From assembly GCA_947624785.1 (NCBI GenBank), contig CANQLV010000006.1, forward strand, positions 1 through 64,000: DNA of 64,000 nucleotides, given 5' to 3'. Shown here piece after piece: positions 55,131-63,871 of the stretch. Positions within the stretch are counted from its first letter, which is position 1; each line of letters opens with the position of its first letter. The position numbers were made by a program, and so were the translations under genes. A model generated the notes under the pieces. That model had not been told where the DNA came from. It ran no database searches and saw only the letters and a list, made by a program, of their open reading frames with translations. This stretch comes from Akkermansia muciniphila. Lineage in GTDB: Bacteria > Verrucomicrobiota > Verrucomicrobiia > Verrucomicrobiales > Akkermansiaceae.

Positions 55131-56513
55131 ATGCAAGCGTATATTCCGGAATTCATCCTGGCCGGCCTGGCGATGCTTCTGCTCCTGGCCGAGACCTTCT
55201 GCAAAAAGACGCCCAAATTCGTCTTCGGGCTGATTGGCGCGGCGGGCACCCTGGCGATGCTCCCCTTCTATATGGGGGGGCTCTATGACAACGTCTACAT
55301 CATCCTGGCGCTTGTCGCCACGGCAGTGACCCTGCTGCTGTCCGTGGACTTCCGGGCCGTCATCAACCTCTCCTCCAATGACTCCAAGTCCCAGGACGGC
55401 ACGGGGGAATTCTACATCCTGCCCCTGCTGGCCTGCGTGGGCATCACCTCCCTGTGCAAGGCCTCCAACCTGGTGGAACTGTTCGTCTCCCTGGAAGTGC
55501 TCACCCTGAGCTCCTTCATCATGGTGGGCTACTTCCGCCGGAACCTGGGCTCCACGGAAGCGGGCATCAAGTACCTGATCCTGGGCGCCGTCAGCACGGG
55601 CTTCCTCGTCTTCGGCCTGGCCTGGTACTTCGGCGTCACGGGAACCTTCATCTATGACGGAGCCATCGTCAGCCACGCGCTGGCGGGCCAGACGGCCCCC
55701 GCCATGTACCTGGCCCTCGCCATGCTGCTGCTCGGCACGGCCTTCAAAATCGGCGCGGTTCCCATGCAATTGTGGATTCCGGACGTGTACCAGGGCGCAC
55801 CCACTCCTGTGACGGCCTTCCTCTCCGTAGCCTCCAAGGTGGCCGGCTTCGCCCTGCTCGGCATCATCCTGGCTCCCTTCGCCGCATTGCCTCCCGTTGA
55901 ATTCGTTGTGGCCCTGATGGCTGCCGCTACGCTGCTGGTGGGCAACCTGGGCGCCATTCCGCAGACCAACCTGAAGCGCATGATGGGTTACTCCTCCATC
56001 GCGCAGGCCGGCTTCATCCTTCCCCTCTTCATCGGCACCGTGGACGGCCGGCTGGCCCCGAACGCCCCGTTCTACCTGGCCGTGTACCTGGTCATGACCT
56101 TCGGCGCCTTCTTCGCCCTCGCCATGATCCGCATCCAGCGCGGAAGCGAGGAAATCTCCGCCTTCCGCGGCCTGGGCAAGACCAATCCCCGGCTGGCCCT
56201 GTCCATCACCATCATGTTCGCCTCCCTGGCGGGCGTGCCGCTGACCGCAGGCTTCTTCGCCAAAATGATCTCCTTTGTGCACGTCATCAACACGGGCCTG
56301 TACCTGGGCTGGATGCTCCCCATCATGATCGTCTGCGCGGCCTCCGGCTTCTATTACTACTTCAAGGTCATCCGCTCCATGTACTGGGACAAGCCCGCAG
56401 AAGACACGGCTCCCGTACAGGTGCCCGTCATTTCCGGAGTGATGCTGGCGGCCTTCTCCATCTTCATCGTACTGGGAGGGCTGATGCCCCTCTTCCTGAA
56501 TCCCATCCGGTAA
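55131..56513 (+). CDS. nuoN: NADH-quinone oxidoreductase subunit N
   Basis: A 460-residue ND2-type pump subunit, last gene of the run. Landmarks are LVELFVSLEVLTLSSFIMVG, FKIGAVPMQLWIPDVYQGAP followed by TPVTAFLSVASK, and TNLKRMMGYSSIAQAGFIL. A terminator follows 30 nt after the stop codon, which fits an operon end. Confidence 0.96.
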   Translation: MQAYIPEFILAGLAMLLLLAETFCKKTPKFVFGLIGAAGTLAMLPFYMGGLYDNVYIILALVATAVTLLLSVDFRAVINLSSNDSKSQDGTGEFYILPLLACVGITSLCKASNLVELFVSLEVLTLSSFIMVGYFRRNLGSTEAGIKYLILGAVSTGFLVFGLAWYFGVTGTFIYDGAIVSHALAGQTAPAMYLALAMLLLGTAFKIGAVPMQLWIPDVYQGAPTPVTAFLSVASKVAGFALLGIILAPFAALPPVEFVVALMAAATLLVGNLGAIPQTNLKRMMGYSSIAQAGFILPLFIGTVDGRLAPNAPFYLAVYLVMTFGAFFALAMIRIQRGSEEISAFRGLGKTNPRLALSITIMFASLAGVPLTAGFFAKMISFVHVINTGLYLGWMLPIMIVCAASGFYYYFKVIRSMYWDKPAEDTAPVQVPVISGVMLAAFSIFIVLGGLMPLFLNPIR

Positions 56514-56542
56514 AACAGCATCTCCTTTCGTTCATCATCCGG

Positions 56543-56577
56543 AAGGCCGTTCCCGCACCCACGCGGAACGGCCTTTT
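56543..56577 (+). terminator. Terminator of the nuo operon
   Basis: AAGGCCGTTCC pairs with GGAACGGCCTT (11 bp) around a loop of about 11 nt, followed by TTCCCTTT. Confidence 0.75.
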
Positions 56578-56688
56578 CCCTTTATCAGGAAAACAAGCAG
56601 AAGAAGCCATGAACAGCTGCATGCCAACAATAGAATGCCGTCAATTAATCCATTGCATTCCGCAGATGCCTGTGCCATACATGCAACA

Positions 56689-57648
56689 ATGACCCAGCTC
56701 CTTTATCATTTATCCATTCTTGCCGCATTTGTAAGCCTCGGAATATCTTCCGAAAACATCACCGCAAGTCCGGAACATACTCAGGAAGCTTTCCCGTGGG
56801 CGGAAACATCCTTTTACACTCTCTGTTCCCATTTTCGAAAAGGTCCTGACGGCAAGTGGATGGATTTTCCCGAAGACGAACGCCGTATCTGCAGTATTCC
56901 CGTCCTGGCTGCCCCGAGCCGCATGTATACCGGAATATCAGACACCTCCTTGGTTTATGCGGAGCCCTCTTTCGATTCCCGTCCTGCGCGCCTATTGAAC
57001 ACGCCTGTTCCTCCATACATTTTTGATTTGCAGAAAAAGTCCTTTTCCTCCTTCTTCAGTGATGAGGGAGTTTACTATCCATTTTCACGGGACGATAAAA
57101 TACCAGCAGGCATATTCAGCGATTGTGGAGTCTTCTTTGTCTGCAAATACCCTTTTCTCTCCAATCCTCCCTGCATTCAAATCCAAACGGCTCATGATTT
57201 CCACAAAGTGATGCTCTGTTCCCGTGAAACTCGCAACGGAAGAATCGCCATCCTGTATGATTCCGGTCAGCAGGGGGTCCCTGTCAGTCTGGGCACTGTT
57301 GACGCCGGTACGGGAAAACTGACGAATATTCCCGTCCAACTTCCTGATGCCATGGATGTAGCCAGCTCTATCAACTGGCTGGACGACCATACTGTCGCCA
57401 TTATTTGCGCCACCCCCAGGCTCTGGACGGCCTGGTGCGTTGTCGATCTGCGTAACTCCATCCTTCTCGGTCAAAACTTCGGCAGCAAGAAGAAACTACC
57501 CACCACAAAATATCTTATTCACCATGGAGAACTTCTCTGTCTTCGTACGGACGGCAAACTGGAGCGCCTTTATCCGCCTATATCCCGTCATAAAAAAATG
57601 AAATTCAATCCTTCCTCCGCATCCCGAAAGGAAAGTTCCGGCCGCTAG
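56689..57648 (+). CDS. Secreted protein of unknown function
   Basis: A 319-residue protein with a probable signal peptide (LLYHLSILAAFVSLGISS). The mature part is beta-rich, with segments such as RIAILYDSGQQGVPVSLGTV and HTVAIICATPRLWTAWCVVD that could be propeller-type blades, but no family was recognised. Its base composition is lower in GC than the nuo genes. ATG at 56689 was chosen because it gives the signal peptide; the frame is open for 54 nt more upstream. Confidence 0.65.
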   Translation: MTQLLYHLSILAAFVSLGISSENITASPEHTQEAFPWAETSFYTLCSHFRKGPDGKWMDFPEDERRICSIPVLAAPSRMYTGISDTSLVYAEPSFDSRPARLLNTPVPPYIFDLQKKSFSSFFSDEGVYYPFSRDDKIPAGIFSDCGVFFVCKYPFLSNPPCIQIQTAHDFHKVMLCSRETRNGRIAILYDSGQQGVPVSLGTVDAGTGKLTNIPVQLPDAMDVASSINWLDDHTVAIICATPRLWTAWCVVDLRNSILLGQNFGSKKKLPTTKYLIHHGELLCLRTDGKLERLYPPISRHKKMKFNPSSASRKESSGR

Positions 57649-57786
57649 ATATTTTTCCCCTTTCATGGCGATGCAATCTTCACTTGCAGGTCTTTTTCCG
57701 TCTCTGCTATTTCTCCAGGATGTTCCTGCCGAAAAAATTTTGAAAAAATGCCGTTCCCGTGCGAGATTGTCACCGGACCAACCGTA

Positions 57787-57802
57787 ATTAGTCCGTACTA
57801 AT
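57787..57802. promoter_or_regulatory. Palindrome upstream of the DUF3472 gene
   Basis: ATTAGT-CCGT-ACTAAT, a perfect 6-bp palindrome with a 4-nt spacer, 64 nt before the next start codon. It could be an operator; no known regulator consensus was matched. Confidence 0.3.
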
Positions 57803-57865
57803 CATATGCCGGGCTCCCTTCCATGAGATGAGCCACGGCCCACTCTTAAACGATCCTCCAAAACC

Positions 57866-58753
57866 ATGCGTTTTCTTTCCCTAACAGCCGTCATCTGCGC
57901 AATCCTGTTTTCCGGTACAACGTTCCTGCACGCCCAGGATCCGGAACTTCTGGCCAAGCGCCAGTGCCGTTCCGTCCACGTCATGCAGCAGGGCCATCCT
58001 GCCCAGGCAAGCGCCCTGTACAATGAAGTGAAAGCCAAGACATCCGTCCCCGGCACCTACTTCTGCGCCATGAACTTTGACGACGGCTACATCGGTTTCC
58101 AGGAACAGTCCAACGGCAAAAAGGTCATTATTTTCTCCATCTGGGATCCGGTGGCCCACGGCGACAACCCCAACAGCGTGCCGGAAGAGGAACGCACCAA
58201 GCTGGTGGAGCTGGGCAAAAACGCGCGATCCGGCCGCTTCGGCGGCGAAGGAACGGGCGGCCAGAGCTTCGTGGACTATCCCTGGACCGTCGGGGAAAAC
58301 ATGCGCTTCCTCGTCTGCGTCAAAAAGATGGGGAAATTCAAGGAAATCAGCGGCTACTACTTCAACAACAAGGACAAATCCTGGAACCTCATTTCCAAAT
58401 GGAAAACGCATTCCTCGGAAAAGGAACTCTCCTTCTCCGTCGGATTCGTGGAAGACTTCATGCGCAACTTTGAATCCGCCAAGAAAGCCCGCGGCGCCTT
58501 CTTCGGCCCCAGCTTCGCGTACAAGGACGGCAAATGGCACCCCAATACCAGCGTGACGTTCACCGGCGATCCCACCCCCTCCACCAACGTCATGGCGGAC
58601 ATCCAGCCCAACGGTTCCGTTCTGCTCCAGACGGGAGGAGAAACAAAAATGACGGATTTCAAACTGTTCCAGAACCGTCCCCTGCCCCAGGATGCCCATC
58701 CTGTCCAGCCTGATGAAGTCGTCACCAGGCTTGTTCAGGAGAATATCAAATAA
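57866..58753 (+). CDS. Secreted DUF3472-like protein
   Basis: A 295-residue exported protein (signal peptide ending TTFLHAQ). The body matches the DUF3472 pattern: FDDGYIGFQEQSNGKKVIIF followed by SIWDP, then VDYPWTVGENMRFLVCVKKM and SFVEDF-type WNLISKWKTHS. DUF3472 proteins are typically secreted and linked to carbohydrate or surface functions, with no known activity. It ends 2 nt before the start of a 50-residue membrane protein gene. Confidence 0.75.
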   Translation: MRFLSLTAVICAILFSGTTFLHAQDPELLAKRQCRSVHVMQQGHPAQASALYNEVKAKTSVPGTYFCAMNFDDGYIGFQEQSNGKKVIIFSIWDPVAHGDNPNSVPEEERTKLVELGKNARSGRFGGEGTGGQSFVDYPWTVGENMRFLVCVKKMGKFKEISGYYFNNKDKSWNLISKWKTHSSEKELSFSVGFVEDFMRNFESAKKARGAFFGPSFAYKDGKWHPNTSVTFTGDPTPSTNVMADIQPNGSVLLQTGGETKMTDFKLFQNRPLPQDAHPVQPDEVVTRLVQENIK

Positions 58754-58755
58754 TC

Positions 58756-58908
58756 ATGTCCCTTACCGGCTGGCTAACCATGATCGTTTCCATCGGCGGC
58801 GTATTGACCGCCGCCGCATGGGCGTATTACAAGGTGCTCTCCACTCCCAAGGAGACGGAGCACCTGGGCAGCCCCACCCCTCCCATGCCGGAAGACCCGG
58901 AGGAATAA
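58756..58908 (+). CDS. 50-residue single-pass membrane protein
   Basis: A small gene of 50 codons starting 2 nt after the DUF3472 stop. It opens MSLTGWLTMIVSIGGVLTAA and runs on AWAYYKVLSTPKETE, giving one membrane segment (about residues 4-25) and a short Pro/Glu-rich tail. The pattern (T/S-L-T-G-W, one helix, then YYKVL and an acidic tail) resembles small accessory subunits of membrane transporters, such as MetS-type proteins, but no transporter gene is adjacent. The tight spacing, good frame and sensible composition make it very likely real. Confidence 0.75.
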   Translation: MSLTGWLTMIVSIGGVLTAAAWAYYKVLSTPKETEHLGSPTPPMPEDPEE

Positions 58909-59226
58909 GGCTCCCGCCCATCCGTGGATTGCCGCAATCCCCCCGCGGCCCCAAGGTAAAACTGAACGCCAGCGAACCCTTTTCCTGAAAACCAGTACGT
59001 CCTGCCGGACGTTTTTCATTTCAGTTGACGCAGGGGTTTGCGGCGCTCCTGCAACGCATGCCGTCCAAAAGCCTGGAACAGGAAAATACGCCGTCCATCT
59101 GCTCAATCAGACAGGCAAACGCAGACGCATCCGCCAGCCATCCCTGCGCATCCATGCATGCGGCCCGGGGCGCCCGCCATTCAGGCAATACCCGGTTCAC
59201 GGATATTCCTCGGACAATTTTCCCTT
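58909..59226. other. Convergent intergenic region
   Basis: A 318-nt gap between the small membrane protein gene and the 157-residue gene on the other strand. Apart from the terminator at 58997-59016 nothing was recognised. Confidence 0.5.
58997..59016 (+). terminator. Terminator after the small membrane protein gene
   Basis: ACGTCC-TGCC-GGACGT followed by TTTT. It closes the DUF3472/small-protein unit. Confidence 0.6.
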
Positions 59227-59700
59227 TCAACCGTCCGACGGGGGAAGAACGAAGCCCAGCCGGTCAATGCCGTACCTGGCGCATTCCTGCCACAGGGATT
59301 TTTCCAGGGCTTCCGCCGTCCGGCGGCGTTCCTCCTCCGGCATGCTTTCAAAGTACTCCGGCCCCAGATGTTCGCTGATGGCCTTGTCCGCCATGCGCGT
59401 CACCAGGTCCGCCCAGAAAATGTTGTCCCGGTATTCGTCCAGGCAGTCCTGGAAAAAGGCGTTTTCCTCATATTCCCGGGTGAAGGCGTAGCCGCCCAGA
59501 TCGTCCGCATAGGCAATGCGGCCCTTCAGTTTGGACGTGGCGGATAGTTCCTCCATCAGCCGGGAGACCAGCTTCCCCCACGCCACCAGGCGCCCTTCCG
59601 CCCCGTCCTGCTGGTTGGAGGCGGCTACCGTGGCGGCGGTGGAAAGCATCTCCGCCAGATCGCGCGCCTCGTCGTCGGATAATTTCAACGTCACCGGCAT
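59227..59700 (-). CDS. Cytosolic protein of unknown function next to sufT
   Basis: A 157-residue, mostly helical acidic protein without signal peptide or membrane segment (VTLKLSDDEARDLAEMLSTA near the start, then ENAFFQDCLDEYRDNIFWAD). No family was recognised. It starts 4 nt after the sufT stop codon, so it is probably co-expressed with it and may share a role in Fe-S cluster handling; that is inference by context only. Confidence 0.7.
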   Translation of the reverse strand: MPVTLKLSDDEARDLAEMLSTAATVAASNQQDGAEGRLVAWGKLVSRLMEELSATSKLKGRIAYADDLGGYAFTREYEENAFFQDCLDEYRDNIFWADLVTRMADKAISEHLGPEYFESMPEEERRRTAEALEKSLWQECARYGIDRLGFVLPPSDG

Positions 59701-59704
59701 GGAA

Positions 59705-60250
59705 TCAGATCAATCCGAGTTTCATCCTGCCTTCCTCGCTGACCATGTCCTGGTTCCAGGGGGGGTCCCACACCATTTCCACATCCGCGGCCTCCACGCC
59801 TTCCAGCGCTTCAATGCGGTCCTTGGCCTCCATCACCAGATGGGGTCCCATGCCGCAGCCGGGCGCCGTAAGAGTCATTTTGACCGCCACGTGATGCAGG
59901 CCGTTTTCCAGCTCGATGACGGTCACGTCGTAAATCAGGCCCAGGTTGACGATGTCCACGGGGATTTCCGGATCGTACACGCATTTCAGCGTATCCCAGA
60001 CCCGTTCCTCAAGCGTGGCGTTTTCATCCAGCCCGGCCGCCTCCGGGGAGGCTTCCGCCGCTTCCGCGCCCAGGGCGTCCGCATTCTCCCGGGAGATGCG
60101 GGCCAGGCCATGGTCCGTAGCCACGGTATAGGAGCCGCCCAGGATCTGGGTGATATACACGCGTTCCCCCTCCGGCAGCGTGAGCACATCCCCGCTGGGG
60201 ATCTGGACCGCCGTCACTTCTCTTTTGAGTTCTACTACCTGGTTCAGCAT
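59705..60250 (-). CDS. sufT: SufT-like Fe-S cluster assembly protein (DUF59/MIP18 family)
   Basis: A 181-residue protein. The N-terminal extension (ELKREVTAVQIPSGDVLTLP) is the SufT-specific part. The DUF59 domain has CVYDPEIPVDIVNLGLIYDV and the Cys-containing motif KMTLTAPGCGMGPHLVMEAK, then VEMVWDPPWNQDMVSEEGRM. SufT-type proteins help mature Fe-S proteins. No other suf genes are in the window. Starts with ATG at 60248-60250, divergent from the SurA-like gene. Confidence 0.9.
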   Translation of the reverse strand: MLNQVVELKREVTAVQIPSGDVLTLPEGERVYITQILGGSYTVATDHGLARISRENADALGAEAAEASPEAAGLDENATLEERVWDTLKCVYDPEIPVDIVNLGLIYDVTVIELENGLHHVAVKMTLTAPGCGMGPHLVMEAKDRIEALEGVEAADVEMVWDPPWNQDMVSEEGRMKLGLI

Positions 60251-60580
60251 AAATCCTTGCGATTAAAGGAACATCCGGCTACGGACATGAGCCGGAGGGA
60301 ACAGGCCCCACGAGGCCTAACCGCCCCGCGGCATCCGGAACCTTCCGCGCAGGAGCAACATAAGGGGTATTTGCATCACCGTCGAGGTCAAAAACTGTTC
60401 TGCCGTGACCGGAAACGCCCTTCATGACAAGAAAGCGCATGCCGCAATGTTTTGGAAAAGCCGCCGGAAGCGGAAAGCTTCGTTCTTGCCTAGCGGCGGG
60501 AAAAGGTGTAAAAGGTCCGGGCTGTCCAGGCTGCCGTCAGTCCGGGACCGGTCACACGTGCATCTTCAACTTAACATTCC
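60251..60580. other. Divergent intergenic region between sufT and the SurA-like gene
   Basis: A 330-nt gap holding promoters for both sides. No RNA or gene was recognised. Confidence 0.5.
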
Positions 60581-62356
60581 ATGTTAGATTACTTACGTAA
60601 ACATACAATCGTCATCATGGCAGCCATGGCCCTGGTGTTTGTGGGCCTCATGTTCATCGGCGGGGACGTAAGCGGCGGCTCCCTGACCGGCATGTTCAAG
60701 CAAACCTTCGTTTCCGTAGACGGCAAGTCTTACGGAGAAAAGGATTACAACAGCATGGGCAGAACCGGACTGTCCGTGGCTTTCTCCTTCCCTTCCACCT
60801 TCGGCCCGCTGCTCCAGGACAATTTCAGCTCGGAAGAAAGCCTGCGGGAACTCTGCCACCTGCTGAAAACGAATAATCCCAACGCCGCTTTCCTGGCCTA
60901 CCGCGGCATTATCCGCAGGGAGGCGAGCCGGCTGGGCCTGACGCCCAATACCACGGAGATTGACGACGCCATCTGCAACATTCCCGAATTCCAGGATGAA
61001 AAGGGCGTCTTTTCTCCCGCGAAGTACGACAATTTCATTTCCATGCGCGGCAACATGGGCAAGAAGCTTCAGGAGGAACTGCTGCGCGGCCTGATGGAAG
61101 ACACCATCAGCCTGGTGCGCATCAAGGACGTGCTGACCGGCGGCATTGCCGTGGAATCCGGCTTTGCCGAAGCCGTGGCGGAGTCCAACAGCCAACAGAT
61201 CACGATCAACACCGCCTTCCTGGAAAAGAGCGCCTTCCGCCCCAAGACGGACCCGGGAGAAGAGGAAATCAAAACCTTCTGGGACAAGCACAAGGAGAAT
61301 TACAAGAACGAGGAAGCCCGCTTCTTCACCGTGTACACCTTCACCCCCGCGGGCGATGCCCAGGCTCCCAAGCCCGGCGATATTTCCAATGCCACCATGG
61401 AGACCATGAACCTGGTGGAAAACGACATCTGGGAACCGCTGAACGCCACCAACGGCAGGAACATGGACCAGGCCATCAGTGAAGCCCTGGCCAAGACTCC
61501 CGGCATCTGCAAGATGGAGAAGAAGTCCTACACGGCCGTGACGCGCAAGAATGCGCCCCAGGAAATCAACCAGCCAATCAACCAGTCCGCCTCCGACGGA
61601 CGCAGCGCCACCCTGCTGGACGTGGCCTTCTCCCTGGCGGGGGCCCCCGCCCTGAATGCGGATGCGGACGCCAAGGCCATTGAAGAAGCGCGCGCCAAGA
61701 CCGGAGCCGAACAGATCAGCACCATGCAGGTGCTGGAAAACGGCCAGGTCGTCCTGGTCCGCCTGGAAGGTGTTACCCCGGTAAAGGCGCTCCCTTATGA
61801 AACCGCCCGCAACAGCGCCCGCGCCGACCTGCTGGAAAGCATGACCGTGGAATCCATGAACAAGGCCGCCGCCGAACTCAACACGGAATTGCAGAAGGCT
61901 GAAAAGCCCGTGGAACAGTTCAACGCCATCGCCGGGAAGGCCGGAGCCAAGACCGCCGCCTGCGGCCCCTTCATCAATCCGAACGCCCTCCTGAGCAGCG
62001 TCAACCTCCAAAACGCCAAAAGCCAGGAAGAACTCCAGGCCCTGCTGGAACGCGCCATGAATTCCCGTCTGGCTCCGCCCAAGGAACTCCCGGTCCCTGA
62101 AGAAGTGTTCCAGGCGGTTTCCGTCATCAACCCCGGCCAGATGGCCCAGCCCATCAACACGGGGGACGGCATCCTGCTGACCCAGCTCGTCAAACGCGAA
62201 CTGGAGGATACGCCGGAATTCCAGATCAAGGCCACCCAGCAGATTGCCCCGGCCCTGACCGCCCAGGCCAAATCCATGATCATGCTGGACTGGCTGAAAG
62301 CGTGCATCGCCCAGTACAAGGTGGAAATCGCCCCCATCCTGAACCAGGAACGCTAA
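60581..62356 (+). CDS. SurA/PpiD-like periplasmic folding factor
   Basis: A 591-residue protein anchored by one N-terminal membrane segment (TIVIMAAMALVFVGLMFIGG), then a SurA_N-type helical domain with FVSVDGKSYGEKDYNSMGRT and GLTPNTTEIDDAICNIPEF, as in PpiD. A later region (EEEIKTFWDKHKENYKNEEA) is the usual start of the post-SurA_N segment. A clear parvulin active site could not be placed, so isomerase activity is uncertain. Likely a chaperone for outer-membrane or secreted proteins at the inner membrane. Confidence 0.8.
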   Translation: MLDYLRKHTIVIMAAMALVFVGLMFIGGDVSGGSLTGMFKQTFVSVDGKSYGEKDYNSMGRTGLSVAFSFPSTFGPLLQDNFSSEESLRELCHLLKTNNPNAAFLAYRGIIRREASRLGLTPNTTEIDDAICNIPEFQDEKGVFSPAKYDNFISMRGNMGKKLQEELLRGLMEDTISLVRIKDVLTGGIAVESGFAEAVAESNSQQITINTAFLEKSAFRPKTDPGEEEIKTFWDKHKENYKNEEARFFTVYTFTPAGDAQAPKPGDISNATMETMNLVENDIWEPLNATNGRNMDQAISEALAKTPGICKMEKKSYTAVTRKNAPQEINQPINQSASDGRSATLLDVAFSLAGAPALNADADAKAIEEARAKTGAEQISTMQVLENGQVVLVRLEGVTPVKALPYETARNSARADLLESMTVESMNKAAAELNTELQKAEKPVEQFNAIAGKAGAKTAACGPFINPNALLSSVNLQNAKSQEELQALLERAMNSRLAPPKELPVPEEVFQAVSVINPGQMAQPINTGDGILLTQLVKRELEDTPEFQIKATQQIAPALTAQAKSMIMLDWLKACIAQYKVEIAPILNQER

Positions 62357-62437
62357 ACACCCTTCTTTCCATGGCAGCCGTCATTACCCCCGTGTCCCGC
62401 CGCACAGGGGCGGAATGCCGCCAAAATGCCTTCCTAT

Positions 62438-62466
62438 GATGGCCCCGCACCGGGGCCATCATTTTT
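62438..62466 (+). terminator. Terminator after the SurA/PpiD-like gene
   Basis: GATGGCCCCG-CAC-CGGGGCCATC (10-bp stem) followed by ATTTTT. It lies before the transporter start at 62513. Confidence 0.85.
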
Positions 62467-62512
62467 ATTGCCCTTGTTCCGCCATTCCTGCCCCCCTCCC
62501 CCTTCATCATCC

Positions 62513-63871
62513 ATGAGCGCCCTCCCCGCCCAGTCCAGGTACATCATCGGAACGGAAGCCTGCGAACGCTTCAGCTTCTACGGCATGAAGTCCATCCTCA
62601 TGCTGTACATGACGGGCCACCTGCTGATGAGCGAGAACTGGGCCACCGCCACCCTCCACGTCTTCGCGGGAATGGTTTACCTGCTTCCCCTGGCGGGCGC
62701 ATGGCTGGCGGACAAGGTGTGGGGCCGGTACAAGACCATTCTTTACATTTCCCTGCTTTACTGCGTAGGGCACGGCGTCCTGGCGACGGCGGACCTTTTC
62801 CATACCATTGAAGCGCGCCGCTACATCCTGCTGACGGGCCTGTTCATCATCGCGCTGGGCGCGGGAGGCATCAAGCCCTGCGTCTCCGCCTTCATGGGGG
62901 ACCAGATTCCGAACAAATTCCCGCAGTTGATGACCAAGGCCTTCAATGCCTTCTACTGGGCCATCAACCTGGGTTCCTTCTTTTCCTTCCTGGTCATTCC
63001 GGCCATGGAACAGCATTACGGGTACAGTTGGGCGTTTGCGGTTCCGGGCATTTTCATGGGCGTCGCCACCTTCGTCTTCTGGCTGGGCCGCAAGAAGTAC
63101 CACAGAACGCCGCCTGAACGCACCAGCGGCCGCGCCGGCTTCTGGAAAGTGCTCTTCATCGTCCTGTTTCATGGGGGCTGGAAAAATGCGGAGCAACGCT
63201 GCGGAGCTTCCGCCGCGGAGGACGCCCGGCACATCCTGAAAATCCTCTCCATCTTTGTTTTCATCATTCCCTTCTGGTCCATCTTTGAACAGACGGCCTC
63301 CTCCTGGGTGGCCCAGGGCAGCAGGATGATTCCCCTTTCCATTCCGCTGCCGGGCGGCGGCGCCTGGTCCATCGGGCCGGCGCAAATCCAGGCGGCCAAT
63401 CCCATTTTCGTGATGGTGTTCATCCCCATTATCACCGTATTCGTCTATCCGAAGGTGGTGACGCTGGCGCGGCCCCTGGTGCGTCTCGGAACAGGGCTGG
63501 CCCTGAGCTCCGTCACGTTCCTGATTGTCGCTTTCCTGCAATACAGGCTGGAGGGAGGCGCCTCCCTGTCCATCGCGTGGCAATTGATTCCCTACTGCGT
63601 GCTCACCATTTCCGAGATCCTGCTCAGCACCACCGGCCTCGAATTCGCCTACACGCAGGCTCCGCTGCATTTGAAAAGCGTCATCACCAGCTTCTGGAAC
63701 CTCACCATCTTTGCAGGCAACATGCTGGTGGCCGCCATCACCTTTTTCCTGTCCAACGGAGAATCCGCCAACGCCATCTCCACGGACCGCTTCATCCTGT
63801 ACGCCATACTCGCCGCCGTGGTGGCGGTGGCCTATTCCTTCCGGGCGCGCAGGTACGGAAAGACGGAGTAG
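62513..63871 (+). CDS. POT/PTR-family proton-coupled peptide transporter
   Basis: A 452-residue major-facilitator membrane protein. The POT motif at the start of helix 1 is EACERFSFYGMKSILMLYM (ExxER), and the family sequence FNAFYWAINLGSFFSFLVIP follows helix 4-5. FSxFYxxINxGS is the PTR2 signature. About 12 helices are visible. It should import di- or tripeptides with protons. The frame is open upstream to 62426 through the terminator, so ATG at 62513 was chosen. Confidence 0.93.
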   Translation: MSALPAQSRYIIGTEACERFSFYGMKSILMLYMTGHLLMSENWATATLHVFAGMVYLLPLAGAWLADKVWGRYKTILYISLLYCVGHGVLATADLFHTIEARRYILLTGLFIIALGAGGIKPCVSAFMGDQIPNKFPQLMTKAFNAFYWAINLGSFFSFLVIPAMEQHYGYSWAFAVPGIFMGVATFVFWLGRKKYHRTPPERTSGRAGFWKVLFIVLFHGGWKNAEQRCGASAAEDARHILKILSIFVFIIPFWSIFEQTASSWVAQGSRMIPLSIPLPGGGAWSIGPAQIQAANPIFVMVFIPIITVFVYPKVVTLARPLVRLGTGLALSSVTFLIVAFLQYRLEGGASLSIAWQLIPYCVLTISEILLSTTGLEFAYTQAPLHLKSVITSFWNLTIFAGNMLVAAITFFLSNGESANAISTDRFILYAILAAVVAVAYSFRARRYGKTE

